This document shows, piece after piece, positions 32,017-42,464 of a stretch of 64,000 nt of DNA (position 1 is the first letter of the stretch; each line of letters opens with the position of its first letter). Position numbers and translations under genes: made by a program. The DNA is taken from contig JAMXDE010000070.1 of assembly GCA_026770025.1 (NCBI GenBank), positions 142,405 through 206,404 of the forward strand, given 5' to 3'. The notes beneath the pieces are model-generated. The model was given only the letters and a program-made list of their open reading frames with translations. It had not been told where the DNA came from and did no database searches. This DNA is from Craspedostauros australis (taxonomy: Eukaryota > Bacillariophyta > Bacillariophyceae > Mastogloiales > Achnanthaceae).

Positions 32017-32457
32017 GATCATGGGCCTTCTGCCAGCGCAATGAAATTGGCAGCCAACTGGCCACACTAATGAAAGCGACGGAACTTGTGATTGGCGCTC
32101 GGTGTTCACAAAGCAAAGAAAGGTGTGTCGATGATTGATATCATACGATGCTGTATCACCTTAAACAACTGTAGGACAACTTCTCTCATCCAACTCCACT
32201 GACTGCAAGCGAGTCGAGTATGTCCATGCCCGTGCGCATTCCTGGAAAGACTACAAAACTGATGCATCTGCAACGACGAGAAACCGCCTCGCGCAGCGTC
32301 AACCAACAACACCAAACAAAGCAAAGAGAGTCACGATGATACTATTATACGATACTACTATTCGGGATACTCTATCTCCGACGATCGGCATGCTTGACTT
32401 GCGGTCAACGAAAGTCAGAGGCGTCGGCAGCGAGAGTCGCAAAACAAAACTGATGTT
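32017..32457. other. A1/B1 convergent spacer
   Basis: This holds the 3' ends of A1 and B1. It includes a segment (about 32,016-32,085) that was deleted in A3, A4 and A6, giving those proteins a longer C-terminus. No gene is seen. Confidence 0.5.
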
Positions 32458-34054
32458 TCAGCCAGCCAGCACGACACCTGCTGCGATGCCACCGCCGATG
32501 ATGAGGACAGCCGCGATGACGACGGGGACCATGATGTTGCTCTTGGTCGGTGCTGGTTCCTGCAACGTCGGCTTTGTGGTGGTGGTGGCCGTCTGTGCCT
32601 CAATGTCGACGTAATGCATGCTTGTGGTGTTGCCGGTGTCCTGCTCGACCACGTTCTTCAGATCGAGATGGTTGCTGGATCCCTTGGAGGGTCCGATGGA
32701 TTCTTTTCGCGTGAGCTGCTTGACTTGTGGATCTTGATTGGTGGTTTGCGCCGGATCAGTTGTGGGAGTCATGGGAGTGATGGATATTTCAATGGAGTTG
32801 GTGCGCGAGACGAGCTGGGTGGGCATGTCCTCGTTGGTGTCGTTGGTCTCGTTGAGGAGGATGGCGGAATGAGTGGATTGGCTTTTGTCCAAAACCACCC
32901 CGGCTGAAGCGGAACTGCCGCTCATGAGGCGGTTGGCGGATGTGGAGATGTACGTTGACGCTGGGTCTTTGGCGGAAGGTGGATCCTCACCGTCCATGTC
33001 CATGTCCACATTGCTGTGGTTGGATTCCTTGGAAAGGGAGTTGGTGGAGTCCTGGTTGCCGTGGTTGCTGGTCGATGAATTGGAGGTTGCGGCCGTGCGC
33101 TGGGTACCGTCATTTTTTGGCGGAGACCATGGAAGAGAAGAGCCCGGAATCCCCATTGGAATGGGCACCGAATTCGCCTGGCTTGCGTTTGTTGGCAGTT
33201 CTGGTGGACGGTCGCTCCGTCTCGTCGCCCTCCTCGCCTTCGACGACAGACTCCAGTCCACCTTCCTGGCGGATGGAGGACATCCTCTTGGCGGAGGAGA
33301 AGCCGAAGGACGAGATCCCCGTTGGAGGAGGCGTTGGGGCTGTCCTGGACGGCGCGGTGGTGGCGGTGGTGGGAGATGTTCCGATCGGGCGTGGGCGCTG
33401 GTCGGATGTGGAACGGAATTCGTCATGAAAGGAGTCGTCTCGCATGGAGTCGTCCTCGTCTGTGAACTCGTCGAAGCCTCCATCGGTCGTCTTGTCGGTC
33501 ATCTTGTCGCCCGCCTCCTCATCGGAACACTGGCTCTCGATGTCGTCATCGTCATCGTCGATGATGTGGATGTCGTCATCTATCTGCTGCGTGTTGGCGC
33601 CAGCACCCGCGCTGACATCGTGACTCTGGCTGTGACTGCGACTGCGGCTGTTGGCGTCGGCACCCTCATCGTCGTCGCTGTTGTCGCTGTCAATGTCGTC
33701 GTCCAGGCCTTCCTCCAAGCCTTCGTCGAAGGGCTCCTCGTCGCTGTCCGCCACCCTCGCACTGATGGAGTCCACCATGTCGGCGTCGAAGTCCTGCTGC
33801 GAGTGCATGGAGAACTCTGCCTCATTGTCATCGCTGTACACGGTCTGCTGCTGGCTGCCCAGGTCGTCCATGTACTTGGCGGTGTAGGCGGAAGCGTGGC
33901 CAGTGGGCAATGATGCTGCCGATGACGACATGGAGCTTGGTGGTGATGGCGCAGAGTTGCGGCCGTACTGGTGACCGGTCTTGCGTTCAATGCCGGACGT
34001 GGAGGAGGACGACCGTGAAGCCTTGCTGGTGAACGGGAATCTGTTGTCTTCCAT
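32458..34054 (-). CDS. B1: acidic disordered, tail-anchored membrane protein (frame change within)
   Basis: The N-terminal frame starts at 34,054 (MEDNRFPFTSKASRSSSSTS) and gives about 225 residues rich in Ser and Asp, with a long acidic stretch (IDDDIHIIDDDDDDIE). That frame stays open until SAKK-stop at 33,110. The C-terminal frame (32,458 to about 33,113) begins at NDGTQRTA, is Ser/Thr/Asn-rich and ends in one hydrophobic span (VPVVIAAVLIIGGGIAAG) almost at the C-terminus, as in tail-anchored proteins. The two frames differ, so one product needs an intron or frame change of length 1 modulo 3 between about 33,390 and 33,110. A convincing splice pair was not found. No family is recognised. 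This copy keeps a 72-base segment missing from B2-B4. Confidence 0.55.
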
Positions 34055-35528
34055 CGATTTGTGTTGTCTTCTGTTGCCTTGTATTGTGTTGTTTTGGGAA
34101 TGATCTGCTCTGTTGCTTCGTTCAATCGTTCAATCGCACAATGATCGATGCTCAATGTTGAATGTTGAATGGACGGCCTGTTGCGACGAACGTGATTGCC
34201 GATGGCGCAGTATCCAATGTCCAATATCCAATGGTGGATCTACTCTCTCTCTCTCCAGCGATTCTTGAGGCAACGGGGTGATGCGATGGGATACACAATG
34301 TGGTTGATGTTGATGATGGTGTCGCCGTTGCGATTGTTGAGCCTGTCAAAGGAAATGGCTGTCAGTGGTTCTCAATCCACAACGGAAGAAAAGTGTCGGG
34401 GATGGCGATGACAGTGAGTCCGTTGCCACCACCATGGACGCGATGTAGATGGCACCAATCATCCTCTATTGATGCATCAACCACATCGTTGGTGTCAATG
34501 CTGCCATTGCTGTGATTCCTCTGGTTGCGGTTGTCTCTGTGGTTGGGCGATCATTGAGTGAGGAACCAAGTCAACCAGCCGGCATCGTTCGAAGTCTCTC
34601 TCAAGAAGCAGAGAGAGAGAGAGAGTGTTGGCATAGTAGTACGTGCTCTGTGAATAGTAGATACTTGATGGCAACGGTGATCATCATGTGAGCATTGCGG
34701 TTGTGACGATCTGCGTCAGTATTCTGTAGCGATGTCTGCAGCGCCACCACCATGACCATCATCGTCATCACGAAATGAATCGTTTTGCACACGTTCGTTG
34801 TTGATCATGAGACTGATCGTTGATTCATTCGCCACAGAGATCGCAATGATTGAGTGAGGCGAGATGAGTCCTGGATACGTTTGTGGCGAATTGAAACACG
34901 AGTGGTGTCATGCTCATCATCACCATCGCCATGCTCCAACAAAACGCGAGAAACGCCTTCGGTGTCCACCGAAGGAATCGTTGTGGTGAGTTTTGCACAT
35001 CGTGGATCTGCCCATTGGAACTGTTCGATGACATCCAAATGCCGAAGCACATAGTATTCATTCGTATGGTATCGCGGTTGACTCCCCCAAGACCATCACA
35101 GAGGGATGTGCCTTCTCAGATTACACAAACAATGGTATCGTATCACATGAAGAAGCGCAAGCGCGCAGCGTGGCCAAGTTGGGCACCATCGAAGGTCGTA
35201 TCGTGCGAGCGAGCTTGCCAGCTTCGGATCATGATGTGGCTGTCCACGGTCGTACCATACCACACCACGCATCGTGGTGGAACTCCGCATGCCCATCCAG
35301 GCGCGTTGACTGACGACACGTTGCTTCGTGATCAATGCACAGGATCATGAAATGGGGGACAGCAAACTTGAGCAAATGAGCTCACAATCGCCATCCAAGC
35401 GCAACTGATTTGGGACCACATACTCTGCCTGCTCTGTAGCTCTACTCGTACGATTGTGCCACCAACAACAATAATCAACATCAATCAGCAGTGACGATAA
35501 CAACGACAAGAAAAGAATGAACCACAAC
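34055..35528. promoter_or_regulatory. Divergent spacer B1/A2
   Basis: 1.47 kb between divergent starts. On the minus strand it contains the 5' end of the monooxygenase gene (Met at 34,477), here broken after three codons by a TAG. Further right come the CT/GA hairpin and the blocks found before each A gene. Confidence 0.55.
34594..34626. repeat. CT/GA inverted repeat (array spacer 2)
   Basis: GTCTCTCTC, a seven-base loop with AAGAAGC, and a longer GA run. Confidence 0.65.
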
Positions 35529-36893
35529 ATGGATGCTGTTGCCAACACCAATACCAACAGTGACCATGATCCGGACTTCAAGACTTTCTGGAAACAACTC
35601 CATGGCAAAGAGCTGCCACCGAAGACCGTGTTCACTCTGCACTACCCACCAGAAAAGCAGATCGACTGCTACAGTGTCACACCCAAGCGGATGGAATACT
35701 GGGACATGGCCATCGAAGCAGGATTCACTTTTCATGACTTGGAATCGATGGTGAAGCGGCGGCACGAGCACGTTGCTGTATCACCTTGTATTTTACTGAG
35801 CGGTTTGCCTGGCTTGTGCTGCAGGCTGATGCACATTCGATCCCTGAGTCTGGATTATGGCACCATTGACCAATTCGGAGAAGAAGACAAGCAAGTGATT
35901 CGCTTCGTACTTCGATTGGTTGCCGAACACCCACTCAAGTCTTCATTCGACAAAGGCATCGAATTGCCTCAACGCTTCGTGGAGATGAAACAGCTCCACG
36001 ATATCCCTCTTGTGACAAATTGTGTGCATTTGGATTCATGTGATCTTGTTGATTGCGACAAGCTCATGTTCAACATCTCCCAAAACCCGAAATACGTTCG
36101 GTTCGGTGACTGCAAGCTCGCCAATGGTGGCGCTGATTTGTGCAGATGGCTGTCTCCAAACAATTGCAGCGTCACCGGAGTATCCATTTTATTCACCCGT
36201 GTCACTTGTGATAGCTTGGCAAAGCTATTCCGGTCAAACAAGCGCATCAACAAGCTCAACATCAGTTTCTGTCGGCTCACCGACAGACAACGAATGTACT
36301 CGCGACAAGAAATCGATCAGATCATCCAACTCCTTTCAGATGCATCACACCTGAAGGAGCTTTGGGTTGCCAATGATTGTAAGGGGTTATCGCGACAAGA
36401 ACAAGATACATGGGGCGACATTTTTATATCGCTTCTGGGAAACAAGAGCTTGTCATCTCTGGCATACTGTTACTATGCGGAGCCTGGCAGAACTTATGTT
36501 CCGCCCCAGATCTCCTCGACACAAATGGAAGCACTTGAGCAAGCCATGGAGCAGACTACCCAACTCACCTGTCTCCGCATTTCTCCAAGCCTGCCCAACA
36601 AACATGACCATTGGTACCATGCGCTTGTTGAACGTATCTTGCGTCGAAATCATCGCAACAAGGTGAGAGCAGTGCTGTGCTCCCTTCCAACATGGTCACG
36701 ACCACTGGCCCTGTTTGGGGAGGTGCTGATGAGAATAAGCAAACGTCAGAGTAGACTTGATCCAATGGGTTCCACGAACGAGACTTTTCACATTCTGCTG
36801 CAGTGCAGTGACATGTTGAAACAGACATGGGACGATCGTCGTGCCGATCGGCAACGACCAGACACAACAGAAGAAATAGCGCCGCAGCGATAA
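35529..36893 (+). CDS. A2: leucine-rich-repeat-like protein
   Basis: 454 residues, nearly identical to A1 through most of its length. The differences cluster in LRR strand positions: YVRFGDCK replaces YVQFSGCK, VSILFTRV replaces VSILLTRV, and the stretch after LGNKSLS (SLAYCYYAEPGRTY in place of YFGYRRYGAPSMFE) is almost fully changed. Near residue 385 NHRNKVRAVLCSL replaces the A1 sequence. Synonymous positions around these patches are conserved, so the change is concentrated in short blocks. It pairs with B2. Confidence 0.65.
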   Translation: MDAVANTNTNSDHDPDFKTFWKQLHGKELPPKTVFTLHYPPEKQIDCYSVTPKRMEYWDMAIEAGFTFHDLESMVKRRHEHVAVSPCILLSGLPGLCCRLMHIRSLSLDYGTIDQFGEEDKQVIRFVLRLVAEHPLKSSFDKGIELPQRFVEMKQLHDIPLVTNCVHLDSCDLVDCDKLMFNISQNPKYVRFGDCKLANGGADLCRWLSPNNCSVTGVSILFTRVTCDSLAKLFRSNKRINKLNISFCRLTDRQRMYSRQEIDQIIQLLSDASHLKELWVANDCKGLSRQEQDTWGDIFISLLGNKSLSSLAYCYYAEPGRTYVPPQISSTQMEALEQAMEQTTQLTCLRISPSLPNKHDHWYHALVERILRRNHRNKVRAVLCSLPTWSRPLALFGEVLMRISKRQSRLDPMGSTNETFHILLQCSDMLKQTWDDRRADRQRPDTTEEIAPQR

Positions 36894-37311
36894 GATCATG
36901 GGCCTTCTGCCAGCGCAATGAAATTGGCAGCCAACTGGCCACACTCGTGAAAGCGACGGAGCTTCTGATTGGCGCTCGGTGTTCACAAAGCAAAGAAAGG
37001 TGTGTCGATGATTGATGCGGTACTGTATCACCTTAAACAACTGTAGGACAACTACTCTCGTCTATCTCCACTGACTGCAAGCGAGTCGAGTATGTCCATG
37101 CCAGTGCGCGTTCCTGGAAAGACCACAAAACTGATGCATCTGCGATGACGAGAAACCACGCAACGTCAAACAAAGCAACGAGAGTCACCATGATACTATT
37201 ATACGATACTACTATTTGGAATACTCTATCTCCGACGATCGGCATGCTTGACTCGCGGTCAACGAAAGTCAGAGGCGTCGGCAGCGAGAGTCGCAAAACA
37301 AAACTGATGTT
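36894..37311. other. A2/B2 convergent spacer
   Basis: Same content as the A1/B1 spacer with small deletions. No gene is seen. Confidence 0.5.
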
Positions 37312-38851
37312 TCAGCCCGCCAGCACGACGCCTGCTGCAATGCCACCGCCGATGATGAGGACAGCCGCGATGACGACGGGGACCATGCTGTTGCTTTTGT
37401 TCGGTGCTGGTTCCTGCAACGTCGGCTTTGTGGTGGTGGTGGCCGTCTGTGCCTCAATGTCGACGTAATGCATGCTTGTGGTGTTGCCGGTGTCCTGCTC
37501 GACCACGTTCTTCAGATCGAGATGGTTGCTGGATCCCTTGGAGGGTCCGATGGATTCTTTTCGCGTGAGCTGCTTGACTGGTGGATCTTGGGTGATGGTT
37601 TGCGCCGGATCAGTTGTGGGAGTCATGGGAGTGATGGATATTTCGATGGAGTTGATGCGCGAGACGAGCTGGGTGAGCATGTCCTCGTTGGTGTCGTTGG
37701 TCTCGTTGAGGAGGATGGCGGATGTGGAGATGTACGTTGACGTTGGGTCTTTGGCGGAAGGTGGATCCTCACCATCCATGTCCATGTCCATGTCCATGTC
37801 CACATTGCTGCGGTTGGATTCCTTGGAAAGGGAGTTGGTGGAGTCCTGGTTGCCGTGGTTGCTGGTCGATGAATTGGAGGTTGCGGCCGTGCGCTGGGTG
37901 CCGTCATTTTTGGCGGAGACCATGGAAGAGAAGATCCCGGAATCCCCATTGGAATGGACACCGAATTCGCCTGACTTGCGTTTGTTGACAGTTCTGGTGG
38001 ATAGTCGCTCCGTCTCGTCGCCCTCCTCGCCTTCGACGACAGACTCCAGTCCACCTTCCTGGCGGATGGAGGACATCCTCTTGGCGAAGGAGAAGCCGAA
38101 GGACGAGATCCCCGTTGGAGGAGGCGTTGGGGCTGCCTCTGGCCGGCTGGGACGTCCTGGACGGCGCGGTGTTGGGAGATGTTCCGATCGGGCGTGGAGG
38201 CTGGTCGGATGTGGAACGGAATTCGTCACGAAAGGAGTCGTCTCGCATGGAGTCGTCCTCGTCTGTGAACTCGTCGAAGCCTCCATCGGTCGTCTTGTCG
38301 GTCATCTTGTCGCCCGCCTCCTCATCGGAACACTGGCTCTCGATGTCGTCATCGTCATCGTCGATGATGTGGATGTCGTCATCTATCTGCTGCGTGTTGG
38401 CGCCAGCACCCGCGCTGACATCGTGACTCTGGCTGTGACTGCGACTGCGACTGTTGGCGTCGGCACCCTCATCGTCGTCGCTGTTGTCGCTGTCAATGTC
38501 GTCCAGGCCTTCGTCCAAGCCTTCGTCGAAGGGCTCCTCGTCGCTGTCCGCCACCCTCGCACTGATGGAGTCCACCATGTCGGCGTCGAAGTCCTGCTGC
38601 GAGTGCCTGGAGAACTCTGCCTCATTGTCATCGCCGTACACGGTCTGCTGCTGGCTGCCCAGGTCGTCCATGTACTTGGCGGTGTAGGCGGAAGCGTGGC
38701 CAGTGGGCGATGATGCTGCCGATGACGACATGGAGCTTGGTGATGGCGCAGAGTTGCGGCCGTACTGGTGGCCGGTCTTGCGTTCAATGCCGGAGGTGGA
38801 GGAGGACGACCGTGAAGCCTTGCTGGTGAACGGGAATCTGTTGTCTTCCAT
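37312..38851 (-). CDS. B2: acidic disordered, tail-anchored membrane protein (frame change within)
   Basis: The N-terminal frame opens at 38,851 with the shared MEDNR start and runs, after the acidic part, into a different frame than in B1 because of indels near 38,130-38,190. The C-terminal frame is open continuously from 38,286 to 37,312, because the T tract at 37,907-37,911 has five bases here, not six, so SAKNDGTQ reads through. The N- and C-terminal frames still disagree (1 modulo 3). It lacks the 72-base segment present in B1 and has more MD dipeptide repeats than B1. Confidence 0.55.
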
Positions 38852-39774
38852 CGATTTGTGTTGTCTTCTGTTGCCTTGTATTGTGTTGTTTTGGGAATGA
38901 TCTGCTCTGTTGCTTCGTTCAATCGTTCAATCGCACAATGATCGATGCTCAATGTTGAATGTTGAATGGACGGCCTGTTGCGACTAACGTAATTGCTGAT
39001 GGCGCAGTATCCAATGTCCAATGTCCAATATCCAATGGTGGATCTACTCTCTCTCTCTCTCTCCAGCGATTCTTGAGGCAACGGGGTGATGCGATGGGAT
39101 ACACAATGTGGTTGATGTTGATGATGGTGTCGCCGTTGCGATTGTTGAGCCTGTCAAAGGAAATGGCCGTCGGTGGTTCTCAATCCACGACGGGAGGAAA
39201 GTGTCGGGGATGGTGATGACAGTGAGTTCGTTGCCACCAACATGCACGCGATGAAGATGACACCAATCATCCTCTTTTGATGCATCAACCACATCGTTGG
39301 TGTCAATGCTGCCATTGCTGTGATTCTTCTGGTTGCGGTTGTCTCTGTGGTTGCGCAATCATTGAGCGAGGAACCAAGTCAACCAGCCGACAGTGTTTGA
39401 AGTCTCTCTCTCGAAGCTGAGAGAGAAACGAGAGAGAGAGTGTTGGTATCGTACTCGGTGGATAGACACTTGATGGAGACAGTGATCATCATGTGAGTGT
39501 TGCGGTTGTGACGATCTGTATCAGTATTCTGCAGCGATCTCTGCAACAGCAGCACCACCGTGGCCATCATCGTCATCATGGGCACAAAATGAATCGTCTC
39601 TCACACGTTCCATGTTGAACACAGGTCGGTCTTTGGTTCGTCCACCACTGATTGTTCCTCGTGACGGTTGTGTGAGACGAGATGAGTCCTGGATACGTTT
39701 GTTGTCGATTGAAACACGAGTGGTGTCACCATCGTCATTGTCGTCATCCTCTTGACAAAACACGAGAAACGCCT
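38852..39774. promoter_or_regulatory. Spacer B2/A3, left part (split by the transposon)
   Basis: Left portion of the usual divergent spacer. On the minus strand the monooxygenase 5' fragment (Met at 39,285) is open here for 42 codons, with an intact signal-like core (MIGVIFIACMLVATN). The spacer resumes at 47,036 after the insertion. Confidence 0.6.
39402..39441. repeat. CT/GA inverted repeat (array spacer 3)
   Basis: This version has two GA arms separated by AAACG. Confidence 0.6.
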
Positions 39775-39777
39775 CTG
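39775..39777. other. Target-site duplication, left (CTG)
   Basis: CTG directly before the left terminal repeat, matched by CTG at 47,033-47,035. The uninterrupted paralogous site at 56,330-56,370 has a single CTG at 56,350-56,352. Confidence 0.85.
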
Positions 39778-39804
39778 CAAGGCACGGGAATTCCGCTGAA
39801 ACTG
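39778..39804 (+). repeat. Terminal inverted repeat, left
   Basis: Begins CAAGGCACGGGAA and ends CCGCTGAAACTG. It matches the right end in inverted orientation except at position 14 (T here, A on the right). Confidence 0.9.
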
Positions 39805-39946
39805 TCACACGTTCGCATTCGACCACTCTGACTAATCATCAACTTCGTACGTGACTTGATTGGAACGACTCAACACTCGGAGTATATCCACAATGATAAC
39901 GTATATAACCGTTTAATGTTTGAAATCCGAACACCATCTACCCCGT

Positions 39947-40046
39947 CAACAAACGTTGAAAGTGCTCAACAAACGTTGAAAGTACTAAACAAACGTTGAA
40001 AGTACTCAACAAGCGTTGAAAGTACTCAACACACATCGAGAGTAGT
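39947..40046 (+). repeat. Subterminal 20-bp tandem repeats, left end of the transposon
   Basis: Five units of CAACAAACGTTGAAAGTACT with a few changes, the last degenerate. The unit contains CAAC-AAAC-GTTG, an imperfect palindrome. An AACCGTTTA just outside (39,907-39,915) has an inverted partner at 46,900-46,908. Such subterminal repeats often bind the transposase or its helper, which is inference here. Confidence 0.85.
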
Positions 40047-40369
40047 TATTGTTGGTATACGATCCCATGACAGTGCAGCAACAATCTCCCATGTTTGCGG
40101 CCTTCGTTCAGTCAGGGATATTCACAACAATGACATCACACATACACACACACACACATCACGCATCGTCTCCCAATTATCACAGTTATGTCAAAGAATC
40201 GTTTCGCGCCGTTACAAACCTGATTCAAATTTGTCGGCCACACGACACTTGTGGCGAACGCGATGGCCTTCCTGTGTGTTCTGCTCCATGATAAATTAAA
40301 AGCCGTTCGTCACACATCATCACCCTTCACCGATCATCCATCAAGCAATCAAGACATTGGAAACATCAA

Positions 40370-41420
40370 GGAGAAGAAAACCAGCAAGGAGAAAGCACAG
40401 GCATTGACACAGCAACCATTGCAAACAGCCAAGGAGGAAGAAGAGCGGGCAGCGGCACCACACACATGACAAGCAGCCAAGGAGGAAGAACCACCAGCAG
40501 CAGCACAGCAACCATCGCGAACATCCAAGGAGGAGGAAGCGAGAGCGCAGGAGCATGGCAATCATCGCAAGCAAGCAAAGAGGAGGAAGCCAGCGAGGGG
40601 GAAGCATGGGTGGCAGCACAGCAACTATCGCAAGCAGCCAGGGAGGAGGAGGAAGCATGGGCAGCAGCACAGCAACCATTGCAAGCAGCCATGGAGGAGC
40701 AAGCCGGCGAGGAGGAATGGCGAGCAGTGGCACCACAACCATCGCGAGCAGCCGAGGTGGAGGCAGCATACGCAGCAGCGCAGCGACCATCTCGACCAGC
40801 CAAAGAGGAGGAAGCCAGCGAGGAGGAAGAAGGCGAGGAGGAACGACGATCAGCGGCACAGCAACCATCGCAAGTATCCGAAGAGGAGGAAGCACGGCCA
40901 GCAGCACAGCAACCACCACGAGCAGCCGAGGAGGAAGAAGCCGGCGAGGAAGAACGGCAGACAGCAGCACAGCAACCATCACAAGCAGCCAAAGAGGAGG
41001 AAACCAACGAGCGGGAACGGCGAGCAGCGATTCAGCAACTGTCGCGAGTAGCCAAGGAGGAGTTGCAAGCAGAAGCACAGCAACCATCGCAAGCAGACGA
41101 GGAGGAGAAGGCTCAGTCAGCACAACAACGATCGCAAGCAGCCGAAGAGGAGGAATCCAACAAGGAGGAATGGCGAGCAGCGGCACAGCAACCATCGCAG
41201 GCAGCCGAGGAGCAACCACAAGCACCAGCATCACAACCATCACAAACATCCGAGGAGGAAGCCAGCAAGGAGGAACCACGAGCAGCAGTACAGCAACCGT
41301 CGCAAGCAGCCGAAGAGGAGGAAGCCAACGAAGAGGAACGGCAAGCAGCGACACAGCAACCATCACGAGCAGCCAAGAAGGAAGTGCGGACAGCAGTACG
41401 GCAACCAACACAACAACAGA
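40370..41420 (+). repeat. Coding-type minisatellite upstream of the transposase
   Basis: About 1 kb of degenerate repeats built on CAGCAACCATCGCAAGCAGC plus a GGAGGAGGAA block. Several frames on both strands are open. One plus frame reads AQQPSQAAEEEEA repeats; the frame joined to the transposase reads STATIASSRGGS repeats. The QQPSQAAKEEE phrase moves from one frame to another around 40,470-40,560, passing a TGA, so indels have shifted an ancestral repeat-coding frame. Confidence 0.8.
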
Positions 41421-41421
41421 C

Positions 41422-42398
41422 ATGGAATTCTTGGACAGCGATGAAGTGCTTGCGCTTGGCCTGGAGTATGCCGGTTTTCATCAGACGAAGATGGCTAGCA
41501 GAACCAAGCAGACTCGTTTTGCTGCAACATACGGTCTGTGCCCTGAAAGCTTTGCTTCTCTCTTTGTCGATCTTTCTAACATTCAAACACACCAATTCAA
41601 ACAGCCACGTCCACATGATCTCTTTGTTGTCTTGAACTGGCTGAAGACATACTGCACAGAGCATGTGATGGCTGGTCGCTGGTGCTTAGACGAGAAAACC
41701 ATCCGCGGTCTCATTTGGTCGTACCTGCCGGCCATTCAATCTCTGCTTCCAAACAAGGTAAGTGAAACAAAGCTCATACTGGAGCGGATATTTCATGTGC
41801 TTTGCTCGAGCTGATCCTCTCATTCCAATATTACTTTCCATTCATTCCGATCCCTCATCATCAGGTCATCTGGCCACCAAATACAGCGGAGCTCACAGGA
41901 GATGACAAGCACTTCATCATTACTGTTGACGGTGTTCATATCAAGATCCACGAACCGAGGATGGATCCAGGAGCAAAGTGGTACTCCCACAAGTCGCACT
42001 CGGCCGGACTGACATATGAGCTTGGGATATCACTCACAGAGAGCAAGCTGGTGTGGATCAATGGTCCATTTCCGGCTTCAACTTCAGATCTTGTGATGTA
42101 TCGCAAGCCAGGCGGTCTCAAATCCAAGATCCCACCAAATGCCCTGGTGATTGCAGATGGGGGGTACAACAACGAGCCCACAATCAGTGCCCCAAATCCG
42201 TGCGATTCTGCTGCTGTGAGGAAGTTCAAGAACAGAGCAAGAGCACGGCATGAGAGCTTCAACGGGAGGATAAAGAATTTCAGGGCACTCGCGGGCGGCT
42301 ACCGGAACCAACTGCACAAGCATCAGTGCTTATTTGAGACATGCTGTGTTCTGATTCAGTATGAGCTCGACAATGGGCACCCGATATTCGATATCTAA
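41422..42398 (+). CDS. PIF/Harbinger DDE transposase (two exons)
   Basis: Exons 41,422-41,757 and 41,865-42,398; the 107-base intron (GTAAGT to CATCAG) is phase 0. From Met 41,422 the product is 289 residues, but the frame is open upstream to 40,555 through the minisatellite, so the real N-terminus may be longer. The catalytic triad is visible: Asp in TVDGVHIKIH (codon 41,938), Asp in VIADGGYNNEP (codon 42,156) and Glu in RARHESFNGRIKNF (codon 42,252), each in the context usual for Harbinger-type DDE endonucleases. The N-terminal exon (for example FVVLNWLKTYCTEHVMAGRW) is the helical region before the catalytic core. It catalyses cut-and-paste movement of the element. No break is seen in the core. 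Confidence 0.88.
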
Positions 42399-42464
42399 TG
42401 GTAATGCAGGTAGAGAACTGTAGTTGATAACTGTTCCAAATACTTCATGTTACTAATTGGTTGT

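Noticed and set aside
32873..33913. Long plus-strand frames opposite the B genes (also at 37,472, 49,707, 54,298 and 62,562)
   Set aside because: They recur only because B is repeated; the Val/Gly-rich products mirror the acidic and Ser-rich B codons and have no domain.
39947..40046. CRISPR-like short repeats
   Set aside because: The 20-bp units are directly adjacent with no spacers, and the context is a eukaryotic transposon.
40341..41423. 360-codon minus-strand frame rich in Leu, Val, Pro and Ala, looking like a membrane protein
   Set aside because: It is the reverse of the minisatellite; repeats of this composition leave several frames open, and no domain or leader supports it.
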